A stretch of DNA of 64,000 nucleotides from NCBI GenBank assembly GCA_020636435.1, contig JACJXX010000001.1, forward strand, positions 1,054,001 through 1,118,000. Reading direction: 5' to 3'. How positions within the stretch are numbered: position 1 is the stretch's first letter; the number at the start of each line of letters is the position of its first letter. Shown here one piece after another: positions 35,638 to 43,181 of this stretch. Below the pieces are notes generated by a model, which saw nothing but the letters and a program-made list of their open reading frames with translations, did no database searches and was not told where the DNA came from. A program made the position numbers and the translations under genes. Origin of the DNA: Lewinellaceae bacterium (GTDB lineage Bacteria; Bacteroidota; Bacteroidia; Chitinophagales; Saprospiraceae).

Positions 35638-36510
35638 ATGAACATGAAATTGAATACGCTCAATACCCTTCCCCCCGAAGAAGCCAAAGCTGCCCTGGCC
35701 AACTGCTGCGGAGCCACCCAATGGGTAAACCGGATGATGGAGGCGCATCCCTTCGCTTCCGCCTCTGCCCTGTTCGCCCGCTGCAATGACATCTGGTACG
35801 GGCAATGCCGGGAGGAAGACTGGCTGGAGGCTTTTTCCCACCACCCCAGGATCGGCGGCATCGACAGCCTGAAAGAGAAATACGCCGCCACCAAAAACTG
35901 GGCGGAGAAAGAACAAGGTGGCGTAAAGGGCGCCGCCGCCACCACCCTAGAGCGGCTGGCGGCAGCCAACCGGGCTTATGAAGAAAAATTCGGGTTCATC
36001 TTCATCGTGTGCGCCACCGGGAAATCGGCAGAAGAGATGCTTCGCCTATTGCAGGACAGGCTGGAAAATATGCGGGAGGAAGAACTGCGGGTGGCCATGG
36101 GGGAACAATGCAAAATCACCCACCTGCGGCTGCGCAAACTCCTGGCGGATGAAGATCTGCCGGCGGCAGCCAGCAGCCAGGTTACGACCCATGTGCTGGA
36201 TACCTCCATCGGGCGGCCCGGGCGGGGCGTCAGCATCCGGCTCAAAGCCCGCATCGAAGAGCGATGGCTGACGATAGCCCAGGGCATAAGCAATGAAGAC
36301 GGGCGCATTGCCAGCCTGCTGCCGCCGGGCAGAACGCTGCCGCCGGGCCATTATAAAATGGTGTTTGATACGGGCAATTATTTTGAAAGCCTGAACATTC
36401 AAGGCTTCTACCCGGAAGTAGAAATCGCATTCACGACCTTCGACCGCAGCCACTACCACGTGCCGCTGCTGATCAACCCGTTTGGGTATTCGACTTATCG
36501 GGGGTCTTGA
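35638..36510 (+). CDS. OHCU decarboxylase / HIU hydrolase fusion (allantoin synthase)
   Basis: 290 aa with two fused enzymes. Residues 1-170 are OHCU decarboxylase (UraD), with the catalytic HHPRIGG (H69) and KNWAEKEQGGV. Residues 180-290 are the transthyretin-like 5-hydroxyisourate hydrolase (UraH), with TTHVLDTSIGRPGRGV, the EDGR loop and the C-terminal HYHVPLLINPFGYSTYRGS. Together they turn 5-hydroxyisourate, the product of urate oxidation, into S-allantoin. All signature residues are intact. The UraD-first order is that of plant-type allantoin synthase. It is followed by a DUF6986 gene and xdhC, indicating purine use as a nitrogen or carbon source. No urate oxidase or allantoinase is in the window. 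Confidence 0.93.
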   Translation: MNMKLNTLNTLPPEEAKAALANCCGATQWVNRMMEAHPFASASALFARCNDIWYGQCREEDWLEAFSHHPRIGGIDSLKEKYAATKNWAEKEQGGVKGAAATTLERLAAANRAYEEKFGFIFIVCATGKSAEEMLRLLQDRLENMREEELRVAMGEQCKITHLRLRKLLADEDLPAAASSQVTTHVLDTSIGRPGRGVSIRLKARIEERWLTIAQGISNEDGRIASLLPPGRTLPPGHYKMVFDTGNYFESLNIQGFYPEVEIAFTTFDRSHYHVPLLINPFGYSTYRGS

Positions 36511-36540
36511 GTGAGGGAATGAAGGAATGATTGAGTGAAT
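36508..36540. repeat. GAGTGAGGGAATGA-type simple repeat
   Basis: Degenerate GGGAATGA/GAGTGA units start inside the stop codon of the uraD-uraH gene and run to the next promoter. Confidence 0.6.
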
Positions 36541-36560
36541 GCTTGGCCATTATACTTTTA
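36530..36560 (+). promoter_or_regulatory. Predicted promoter of the DUF6986 gene
   Basis: ATTG at 36530-36533, 19-bp spacer, TACTTTTA at 36553-36560, then ATG at 36572. The leader would be only a few nucleotides. The same TACTTTTA stands before the uraD-uraH gene, which suggests common sigma-factor use. Confidence 0.5.
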
Positions 36561-36571
36561 ATACCATAACC

Positions 36572-38005
36572 ATGCAACGATCCATACCAGAAGCCAACAA
36601 GGCCGCCATATTTCAAAAGCTTGCCCTGGCCAACCGGGCTTTCCAGCAGATCTACCCGGGCGACCGGCCCGACCGCCAGCCGGTGCACACCGTCTACGGC
36701 GGGGCGGGGCTGTTCAGGTACAACACGGCGGAGGCGCTGGGGAAAAAGGCCCTGGAGGCCCTGCAGCAATACGCCCCTGATTTTGCCACCTTTGGGCGCA
36801 TATTCCAACTGGCAGGCGCCTCTGAGTTGCCGGCCGAACCGCCGGCTATTGCCGAGCTGGCTGCCCGGCTGCAGGCCATGGATGCGAAGGAAAGAAAAGC
36901 CCACCCCGGCGGATTGTCCTTCGAAGTATACCATAAAACCCTGCAAAAACTCCGCACCGAAGCGGTGGAGGACTTCCGCATCGACTTCGAAGACGGCTAT
37001 GGCAACCGGTCCAATGAGGAAGAAGACCAAACCGCACAGGAAGCGGCCCGGGAAGTGGCCAAAGGCATGGCGGAAAATACCCTGCCGCCCTTTATCGGCA
37101 TCCGCATCAAGCCCTTCACCGAAGAGATGAAGGAACGGGGCCTGAGAACGCTCGACCTGTTCCTCACCACCCTGCTGATGGAAACCGGGGGCCAGTTGCC
37201 GGACAACTTCGTGGTGATGCTCCCCAAAGTCACCATCCCCGAGCAGCCGGAAGCGCTGGTGTCTTTTTTCGAACTGCTGGAAGATTACTTCGCCCTGGAT
37301 GAAGGTACGCTGAAGATGGAGATGATGGTCGAAACCACCCAATCCATCATGAACCACGAAGGCGCCAACCCGCTCTACCATTTCATCCGGGCGGCACGGG
37401 GCAGGTGCGTGGCCATGCATTTCGGCACCTATGATTATACCGCCGCCTGCGACATAACCGCCCGCTACCAGGAGATGGACCACCCCGTTTGCGATTTTGC
37501 GCACCATGTCACCAAGGTGGCCCTGGCGCAGACCGGCATCTGGCTCTCCGACGGGGCCACCAACACCATGCCGATCGGCCCGCACCGGGGCGCCGGGCTT
37601 ACGTCGGAGCAGCTCGCTGAGAATACCCGCATCGTGCATCGGGCCTGGAAAAAGGGCTACGATCACATTCGTCATTCGCTGTGGAACGGCTACTACCAGG
37701 GATGGGACCTCAACCCGGCACAACTGCCCATGCGTTATGCAGCGGTGTACGCCTTTTTCCTGGAAAGCTACGAGGACGCCCGGGAACGCCTCAGCGCCTT
37801 CATCGACAAAGCCGCCCGCGCCTCCCTGATCGGCGAGGTGTTCGACGACGCGGCTACCGGCCAGGGCCTGCTCAACTACTTTCTGAGGGCGTTGAACAGC
37901 GGGGCTATTACGGAAGAGGAAGTACTGGCCACAGGGCTGACGCTGGAGGAGATTCGGAGCCGGTCGTTTAAGCAAATCCTGGAGAACCGGAAAACCAGGC
38001 TGTAG
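36572..38005 (+). CDS. DUF6986 / HpcH-HpaI aldolase-like protein
   Basis: 477 aa from ATG 36572. It belongs to the citrate lyase-beta / malyl-CoA lyase TIM-barrel group: an acidic DFEDGYGNR motif (138-146), a substrate-side IRIKPF, a metal-side MMVETTQSIM (E254) and FGTYDYTAACD (284-293), the counterpart of FG-x-EDY in CitE-like lyases. Members are found next to ureide-pathway genes and here it lies 61 bp after the allantoin synthase fusion. Since purine breakdown ends in glyoxylate, a glyoxylate-handling C-C bond reaction (malate synthase- or lyase-like) is a reasonable guess. That reaction is inference, as the family is not well characterised. Confidence 0.75.
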   Translation: MQRSIPEANKAAIFQKLALANRAFQQIYPGDRPDRQPVHTVYGGAGLFRYNTAEALGKKALEALQQYAPDFATFGRIFQLAGASELPAEPPAIAELAARLQAMDAKERKAHPGGLSFEVYHKTLQKLRTEAVEDFRIDFEDGYGNRSNEEEDQTAQEAAREVAKGMAENTLPPFIGIRIKPFTEEMKERGLRTLDLFLTTLLMETGGQLPDNFVVMLPKVTIPEQPEALVSFFELLEDYFALDEGTLKMEMMVETTQSIMNHEGANPLYHFIRAARGRCVAMHFGTYDYTAACDITARYQEMDHPVCDFAHHVTKVALAQTGIWLSDGATNTMPIGPHRGAGLTSEQLAENTRIVHRAWKKGYDHIRHSLWNGYYQGWDLNPAQLPMRYAAVYAFFLESYEDARERLSAFIDKAARASLIGEVFDDAATGQGLLNYFLRALNSGAITEEEVLATGLTLEEIRSRSFKQILENRKTRL

Positions 38006-38091
38006 CTCTATCTGCCAGGCTGGATTGACTGTCTCTTTGGGCCGGTTAAGATTTTTGATTTGGGGCAGGCGCCGGGCAGGCCTACAGCATA

Positions 38092-39090
38092 ATGACAACA
38101 AGCTTAAAACCGATCCCCATGAAAGTATGGGCCTTTATACATGCCAACCTCTGCCGCCAACAGGCCGTCTTCCTGCTCTATGTGGTGGACAGCCAGGGCA
38201 GCTCGCCCGGCCGGCAGGGTTTCAAAATGGCGGTCAATGAGGCGGGCGGGATGGCCGGCTCCATTGGCGGGGGCATCATGGAGCACAAACTGGCGGAGTA
38301 TGCCCGGGAATTGCTCCGGAAAAAGGACGGCAGGGTTTTCCTGAAAGAGCAATACCACGACAAAGAACACGAGCGGGATCAATCGGGCATGATCTGTTCG
38401 GGGCAGCAAACGATTGCCTTCGTGCCCATCCTGGCGGGACATCGAGAGCTGATAGCACGCCTCCTGGATGCTTTTGGAAATAAGAAGGAAATGGCGCTTT
38501 CGCTTGGGCCGCAGGGCCTGAGGTTCCTTTCCGAAACGGAGCGTGCCTCGCCTGGATTCACTTATCAAAACTCCCAGCACTGGTCTTACACCGAAATACT
38601 GAACAAAGCCCCGGTGATCCACATCCTGGGCGGCGGGCATGTGGGCACGGCCCTGTCGGAAGTCATGCGTTTGCTGGGCTTCTACGTCGTCGTTTACGAT
38701 GACCGGGAGGGGCTCAACACCATGGAAGCCAACGCTTTCGCCCACGAGAAGCAAGTGGTGGCCTATGAAAATATAGGAGAACTCCTACCCGAGGACGACA
38801 AAGCCTACGTAGTAATCATGACCTTCGGCTACCGGCCGGACATGGCGCTGTTCCGGCAGTTGTACCACAAGCGCTTTTTCTACCTGGGCATGATGGGCAG
38901 CCACGCCAAGATCGAAGAGATGAAGCGGGAAGGGCTGGCCTACGGCATCACCGGGGCGCACTGGGAAAGGGTGCACGCCCCCATTGGTTTGGATATATAC
39001 AGCAAAACGCCGATGGAGATTGCCGTGAGCGTGGCGGCGGAGGTTATTCGGGAGAAGAATAGGGGGTTGCCGACGGGGCGAGGCTTATAG
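38092..39090 (+). CDS. xdhC: XdhC-family molybdoenzyme maturation protein
   Basis: 332 aa (or 323 aa from the second ATG at 38119). The XdhC/CoxI N-terminal domain has VVDSQGSSPGRQGFKM (32-46) and GSIGGGIMEH, and a Cys in MICSGQQ (C102). The C-terminal XdhC Rossmann domain has HILGGGHVGTAL (177-188), YDDRE, FFYLGMMGS and APIGLDIYSKTPMEIAVSVAAEVI. XdhC inserts the sulfurated molybdenum cofactor into xanthine dehydrogenase. The xdhA/B genes are not seen in this window, but the placement after two ureide-pathway genes fits conversion of hypoxanthine and xanthine to urate. The gene is probably co-expressed with DUF6986, 87 bp upstream. Confidence 0.9.
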   Translation: MTTSLKPIPMKVWAFIHANLCRQQAVFLLYVVDSQGSSPGRQGFKMAVNEAGGMAGSIGGGIMEHKLAEYARELLRKKDGRVFLKEQYHDKEHERDQSGMICSGQQTIAFVPILAGHRELIARLLDAFGNKKEMALSLGPQGLRFLSETERASPGFTYQNSQHWSYTEILNKAPVIHILGGGHVGTALSEVMRLLGFYVVVYDDREGLNTMEANAFAHEKQVVAYENIGELLPEDDKAYVVIMTFGYRPDMALFRQLYHKRFFYLGMMGSHAKIEEMKREGLAYGITGAHWERVHAPIGLDIYSKTPMEIAVSVAAEVIREKNRGLPTGRGL

Positions 39091-39160
39091 CCAGGCTTTT
39101 CCAGGAAAAGGCGCAATACCCAGGCGCCCTCCGGAAGCGTTAATTGAGCGTTATGCAAGC

Positions 39161-39373
39161 CTATATATCCCTGATGGTGACGATATTCTCTTTGGGGTCA
39201 CCCGTATCGGTAAGGAGGATAATCGCATCTTCCATGACGATCGACCCACTGAGGATTGAATCATTGGAGGCCGCAACCGTTAGTGCCGACTGGCTGGTCA
39301 TAAGGCGTTGAAAGGTTCCTTCCGGCCATAACCCGGCCAGCGCTGCTAATGCAACGATCAATAGAGATTTCAT
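39161..39373 (-). CDS. Small exported hypothetical protein
   Basis: 70 aa from ATG 39373; a longer frame to 39499 lacks a signal sequence at its start and crosses a GC-rich spacer. The N-terminus MKSLLIVALAALAGLW is a short signal peptide or membrane anchor, followed by a Ser/Asp-rich stretch (SIVMEDAIILLTDTGDPKEN). There are no known motifs. It is convergent with xdhC. Confidence 0.4.
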   Translation of the reverse strand: MKSLLIVALAALAGLWPEGTFQRLMTSQSALTVAASNDSILSGSIVMEDAIILLTDTGDPKENIVTIRDI

Positions 39374-39565
39374 AATTAACAAGTTGATCTGGTTAAGAAA
39401 TCTCCCTCCCCATCCCGGTGAGGGGACAGGGCGGCTGCGCAGCTTTGCCTGAAAGGAGGGAATGAAATTGAATGCGAAACAAAGGTAAAAAAATGGCATA
39501 ATAGTTCAAACAACCCGCTATTACCCAAATAATATTCTAAATATTTTTACTCAAAACCGATTGAC

Positions 39566-40003
39566 ATGCAAAAGAAACATCTACCCGTTGCTATCGAGAT
39601 CCTGGAACATTACGCCCGGGAATTTCGCAATCTCTTCCAGGAAACCATGAAGGAAACCTTTCCAGCCGATTATGAACTGAATCACTCCTGCTTTGAAAAA
39701 AATGACCTTTACCTCAAGCTGCGCGATTTCATTAACCAAACTATGGGTGCTGAACTGGCCTTCCACCCTTTGAAGTTATACATCTATGTTTTCAAACCCC
39801 TTCGCTTCAAGGAACAAAATGAATTCTCGCGCTTTCAAAAACATCCGGACGGAGCGGTTATATGGAAGACTACAAAGTCCTTCCCGGATATGCTCTTCCG
39901 GCTACTGGGTTACCAGAACCTGGAGGACTTCATAAAGCGAGAGAACCACCTTCTGGGCGAAGAATTAGCCGCCTTAGACCTATGGTTAGCTTCTTTCATA
40001 TAA
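39566..40003 (+). CDS. Hypothetical protein
   Basis: 145 aa, not recognised, no signal or transmembrane segment. It is helical at both ends, with a central beta-like part (FHPLKLYIYVFKPLRFKEQNEF). Base composition is lower in GC than the flanking purine genes, similar to the hypotheticals that follow. It may be part of an acquired block from 39.5 to 42 kb. Confidence 0.55.
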   Translation: MQKKHLPVAIEILEHYAREFRNLFQETMKETFPADYELNHSCFEKNDLYLKLRDFINQTMGAELAFHPLKLYIYVFKPLRFKEQNEFSRFQKHPDGAVIWKTTKSFPDMLFRLLGYQNLEDFIKRENHLLGEELAALDLWLASFI

Positions 40004-40116
40004 TCCAAAGCTTTATAGAACATCGGCCCGTTTAGCAATAGGGAGCTTATGGAATTCATCGAGAATATTTTCCGGGCGCATAGTTTTATTTTTTAATGGT
40101 TTTCATCTCATACAGC

Positions 40117-40140
40117 AAGCATAGGCAATTTATGAAATTG
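40117..40140. repeat. Duplicated leader segment, copy 1
   Basis: AAGCATAGGCAATTTATGAAATT is identical to 41736-41758, and weaker similarity continues for about 50 bp to the right of both. Copy 2 forms the upstream region of the DUF4160 gene; copy 1 is not next to a matching gene and may mark a lost paralog. Confidence 0.65.
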
Positions 40141-40250
40141 TTGGCTAAATTGGATGGGTTTTGTAGGCCAAAGACTTAAAAACCGAAAACAAAATACCGC
40201 AATGAAGCCATAAAAACAACTTTAAACTTAAAAATAAATAATAAGCGCAC

Positions 40251-40952
40251 ATGTTCGCCGAAAGCTCCGAATTCTACGACCTGATATACAGTTTTAAAGA
40301 CTATGCCGGCGAAGCTGCCAAGATTCGGCAACTCCTCCTGTCCAAAAGCCCGGGATGCCAAACCATCCTCGATGTCGCCTGCGGCACCGGAGAGCACCAT
40401 AAATACCTGAAGAATGATTTCCTGGTTGACGGGCTCGACCTCAACGCAACCTTTCTGGAAGCCGCCCGGAAGAAGAACCCTGCCGGGAGTTATCATCCGG
40501 GCGATATGATGGATTTCCAGCTTTCGAAAAAGTACGACGTTCTGCTTTGCCTATTCAGCTCCATTGGTTATGTGAAAACCTTAGAAAACGTACGGTCAAC
40601 GATCCGTTGTTTCGCCCGCCACCTGAACCCCGGTGGACTGATCCTGCTGGAACCCTGGCTAACTCCCGAGAACTGGTATAAGGGAAAGTTGCACATGCTC
40701 ACCTACGATAAGGAAAATATCAAGATCTGCCGGATGAATAAAAGCGAGACGCGCGGCAATGCCTCTCATATTCATTTTCACTATCTTCTGGCGACGAAGA
40801 AGCATGGAGTCCGGCATTTTGAGGAGGTGCATGAGTTGGGGTTATTTACGGAACAGGAAATGAAAAATGCCTTCGAAATGGCAGGGTTGGCCGTGGAGCA
40901 CGAACCGGAAGGGTTGATCGGCAGGGGGTTGTACATTGGGAGGAAAAAGTAA
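40251..40952 (+). CDS. Class I SAM-dependent methyltransferase
   Basis: 233 aa. Motif I ILDVACGTGEHHKYL (39-53) and the acidic residue after it (VDGLDLN) form the SAM site; GDMMDFQLSKKYDVLLCLFSSIGYV corresponds to motifs II and III. The C-terminal part (NPGGLILLEPWLTPENWY) resembles DesVI/TylM1-type sugar N-methyltransferases and other small-molecule methyltransferases. The substrate cannot be told from sequence, and no sugar-pathway genes are nearby. Cytoplasmic. Confidence 0.85.
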   Translation: MFAESSEFYDLIYSFKDYAGEAAKIRQLLLSKSPGCQTILDVACGTGEHHKYLKNDFLVDGLDLNATFLEAARKKNPAGSYHPGDMMDFQLSKKYDVLLCLFSSIGYVKTLENVRSTIRCFARHLNPGGLILLEPWLTPENWYKGKLHMLTYDKENIKICRMNKSETRGNASHIHFHYLLATKKHGVRHFEEVHELGLFTEQEMKNAFEMAGLAVEHEPEGLIGRGLYIGRKK

Positions 40953-41025
40953 AAAAAGGCGTTTCGCAATCTGGCATACCGCTCACTCTGGCTTTAAAGG
41001 CAAAGTGCAACATTTACGAAATCTG

Positions 41026-41481
41026 TCACGAAGCCTCCTCATGAGCCACTAAAATGGAGTTCTCATAAAGCATGCCAGGGTCGATGTCATAGTAGTGAAA
41101 GACCTTTTTCCCCTCAAGGTTTTTAGTCCAGATGCCGAGATTGCGCCAAACCAGCGTGCCTTCGTCCACCTCTACTTCTTTGAATTTTTCGTAGTCTTCA
41201 AGCAAGACTTTCTCAAACCGTTTTTCTTTGGTAAATAACTTATTAAAATCAATTATGCGATGCTCGTCTTGCTCAAAGCATACTGTTATTTTGTAACCAT
41301 CAATTTTTTTAATGCTTTCAATTTCAGGAAATAAAGGGATGCCCATAGCCAGGCTGATTCCATCCACCTTATTTTTGTAACCCTCTTTGGCCATTATTTC
41401 CAGCGCGTCCATAAGCACTTTGACCTGAGCTTCCAAGGAGAGTTGTTTGAACTTGTCGAGTATATATTCGTCTCGGATCAT
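41026..41481 (-). CDS. DUF2442-containing protein, partner of DUF4160
   Basis: 151 aa. Residues 52-135 (PEIESIKKIDGYKITVCFEQDEHRIIDFNKLF, with GTLVWRNLGIWTKN) fit a DUF2442 fold; the usual DUF2442 protein is about 80-100 aa, so the N-terminal 50 helical residues are an extension. It starts 5 bp after the stop of the DUF4160 gene. DUF4160-DUF2442 pairs are frequent in bacteria and have been treated as possible toxin-antitoxin-like modules, though activity is not established. Here the pair lies in an AT-richer block, consistent with transfer. Confidence 0.7.
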   Translation of the reverse strand: MIRDEYILDKFKQLSLEAQVKVLMDALEIMAKEGYKNKVDGISLAMGIPLFPEIESIKKIDGYKITVCFEQDEHRIIDFNKLFTKEKRFEKVLLEDYEKFKEVEVDEGTLVWRNLGIWTKNLEGKKVFHYYDIDPGMLYENSILVAHEEAS

Positions 41482-41486
41482 GCGTT

Positions 41487-41714
41487 TTATTTAGGGTTGT
41501 GTTTGTCCCATTGCTCTTTCAGGAACTTTTCGTTACTCTGTGCCCACTTGCGAACTTTTTTTCGTTTTTTATTGCCGATATTTCCTTTGAGGGTATTGCC
41601 CTTCAGGTCGAAGCTTTCTTTTTCTCCACTGTATTTCCCATGAAAATGAGGTGGATTATGGTCCTTGAAATACATATAAATCCTCACCCCGGCTACAACA
41701 GCAATAACCGGCAT
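41487..41714 (-). CDS. DUF4160 protein
   Basis: 75 aa from ATG 41714, the start typical of the family (MPVIAVVAGVRIYMYFKDHNPPHFHGKYSGE). Longer starts at 41741 or 41747 are open but would add residues not found in the family. The DHNPPHFH motif is the DUF4160 hallmark and could bind metal. The C-terminal RKWAQSNEKFLKEQWDKHN is the usual helix. It is the first gene of the pair with the DUF2442 protein. Confidence 0.8.
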   Translation of the reverse strand: MPVIAVVAGVRIYMYFKDHNPPHFHGKYSGEKESFDLKGNTLKGNIGNKKRKKVRKWAQSNEKFLKEQWDKHNPK

Positions 41715-42291
41715 CAAAACAAAAGAAGCTACGGTAAGCATAGGCAATTTATGAAATTATCGGCAAATTGAGATAGGTTTTATTTGCTAAAACCATTAAA
41801 ACACAGGCAAGATATTGCATTAAATCCTAAAAAACAAATTTAAACCTATTTATTGGTAATTTTTATGGGTTTTACCGATAAAAGTCTACTCCGAAGTGGG
41901 AATTGCAGATGGGGATAGACCCATAACCAATCCACCCTCCCGGCGCACAGCGCATAGGCCGCAACCTTATATTGTATAATGTGTATGTATTTGAGAAAAT
42001 GGAAAGATGCTGTGAATGCTGGATACTCATTCCGGAAGCTTCGCACCAGAATCGATGCCGGGCGGCCTCTTAGCAGCCAATATCTATAGCCCCGACGCGG
42101 CTATCGCCGGTACGGGGCCTCTGCTGCGCTCCGGCATCTACGGCTACAGGGCCTAGCATCAGTTTGCCTCTAAGATGGGGCAAACTGAGCATCAATAGCA
42201 TCTTCCAGTGAAGATGATGAAATAAATCAAGTTATCTCCCAGGCAGCACGAAGCGGGAAAACACATCACCAAAACTCCAGGCGCTCCTCTC
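41715..42291. other. Gene-free region with duplicated leader and hairpin
   Basis: About 580 bp without a credible gene. It holds copy 2 of the leader repeat (41736-41758), an AT-rich stretch, then a GC-rich part with CAGTTTGCC (42160-42168) pairing with GGCAAACTG (42179-42187). The GC shift near 42060 probably marks the end of the AT-rich acquired block. Confidence 0.5.
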
Positions 42292-42912
42292 CTACTCCCT
42301 CAAAAACTCCAGCTCATCGCCGCGCGAGAGGCGAGCCATAACCGAGGGCCGGGCCGGCGCCTTATCGGTTCGGCGGTGCCGGGCCACATAGTCCACCCGC
42401 TCGATCACATCCGAGCTGATGGCGCCGAAGCTGTCGGGATAATAGCCCGCCCGCAGGTCGGCGGCAGCGGCAACCAGCGGCTTGCCGAGCCGGTCGATCA
42501 GCTGGCGGCAGTATTCGTCCTGCGCCAGGCGGATGGCCACCTGCCCGTCTTCGGCCAGGATGCTGTTGGGCAGGTTGCGGCCTTGCTTGTAGACCACGGT
42601 CAGCGGGCGGAAGTGGTAGAGCAGCAAGGTCTCTATCCGGGGGTGGAGGTGAGCGACGTAACGCCGCAGCATGTCGATGGAGCTAACGAGGATTTCCAAA
42701 CCAAGAGCATCGTCAGTTTGTTTGAGTTGGCGGATTCGGCCAACAGCCCGGAGGTTGGTGGCGTCGCAGCCAACACTCCATACCGTATCCGTGGGGTAAA
42801 GGAGGAGGCCTCCCGCACGGATGGTCTCAAGGGCGCTTTCGAGATCGTAGTTTTGAACCATCATAGCCCTTCCATTTGTAGAAGTAGTCATACGCATTAG
42901 GTTAATACCCAT
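42292..42912 (-). CDS. Sua5/YrdC-family paralog with altered active site
   Basis: 206 aa from an ATG at 42912; the start could also be a Met near residue 17-18. The fold is clearly YrdC/Sua5 (YPTDTVWSVGCDATN at 39-53; ILAEDGQVAIRLAQDEYCRQLI; DYVARHRRTD). However the residues that bind ATP and bicarbonate/threonine in threonylcarbamoyl-AMP synthase are changed: KxR is KQT (K64, T66), and the S-T-S-A-N motif is AAAAD (148-152). The housekeeping t6A enzyme must therefore be elsewhere, or this copy works differently. It is monocistronic and divergent from the T9SS cargo gene. Confidence 0.75.
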   Translation of the reverse strand: MGINLMRMTTSTNGRAMMVQNYDLESALETIRAGGLLLYPTDTVWSVGCDATNLRAVGRIRQLKQTDDALGLEILVSSIDMLRRYVAHLHPRIETLLLYHFRPLTVVYKQGRNLPNSILAEDGQVAIRLAQDEYCRQLIDRLGKPLVAAAADLRAGYYPDSFGAISSDVIERVDYVARHRRTDKAPARPSVMARLSRGDELEFLRE

Positions 42913-43181
42913 TTACAACCAGTGAAATGATACAGGCTTGAATCAGTAAAGGAAAAAGGCTATAAGCAGTTTTGGGATGTATGTTTGCTTTTTCTGAGGA
43001 CTTTGCGCGGGATAAGGGTTCTGTCACAAAACTTACCAACCGCCGAATTAAAATTTCAAAAGGCCAGCGATTAAAAAACAATATTTATCTTGACCCTATT
43101 ATTTTGGCAACACAATCATTAGAACTAAAAAACGGGCTTTCTATTGTTCAGAAGGCTGGCAAAATTCTAAAAACGACACCC

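Noticed and set aside
35508..35789. A 93-codon frame overlapping the start of the UraD-UraH fusion
   Set aside because: It runs out of frame into a strongly supported gene and crosses its predicted promoter; no family features.
36473..38101. A 542-codon minus-strand frame opposite the DUF6986 gene
   Set aside because: No recognisable protein features; the sense frame has aldolase-family motifs and its own promoter.
39374..39499. N-terminal extension of the small exported protein
   Set aside because: The signal-like sequence begins at the internal ATG 39373, and the extension is proline/arginine-rich read-through of intergenic DNA.
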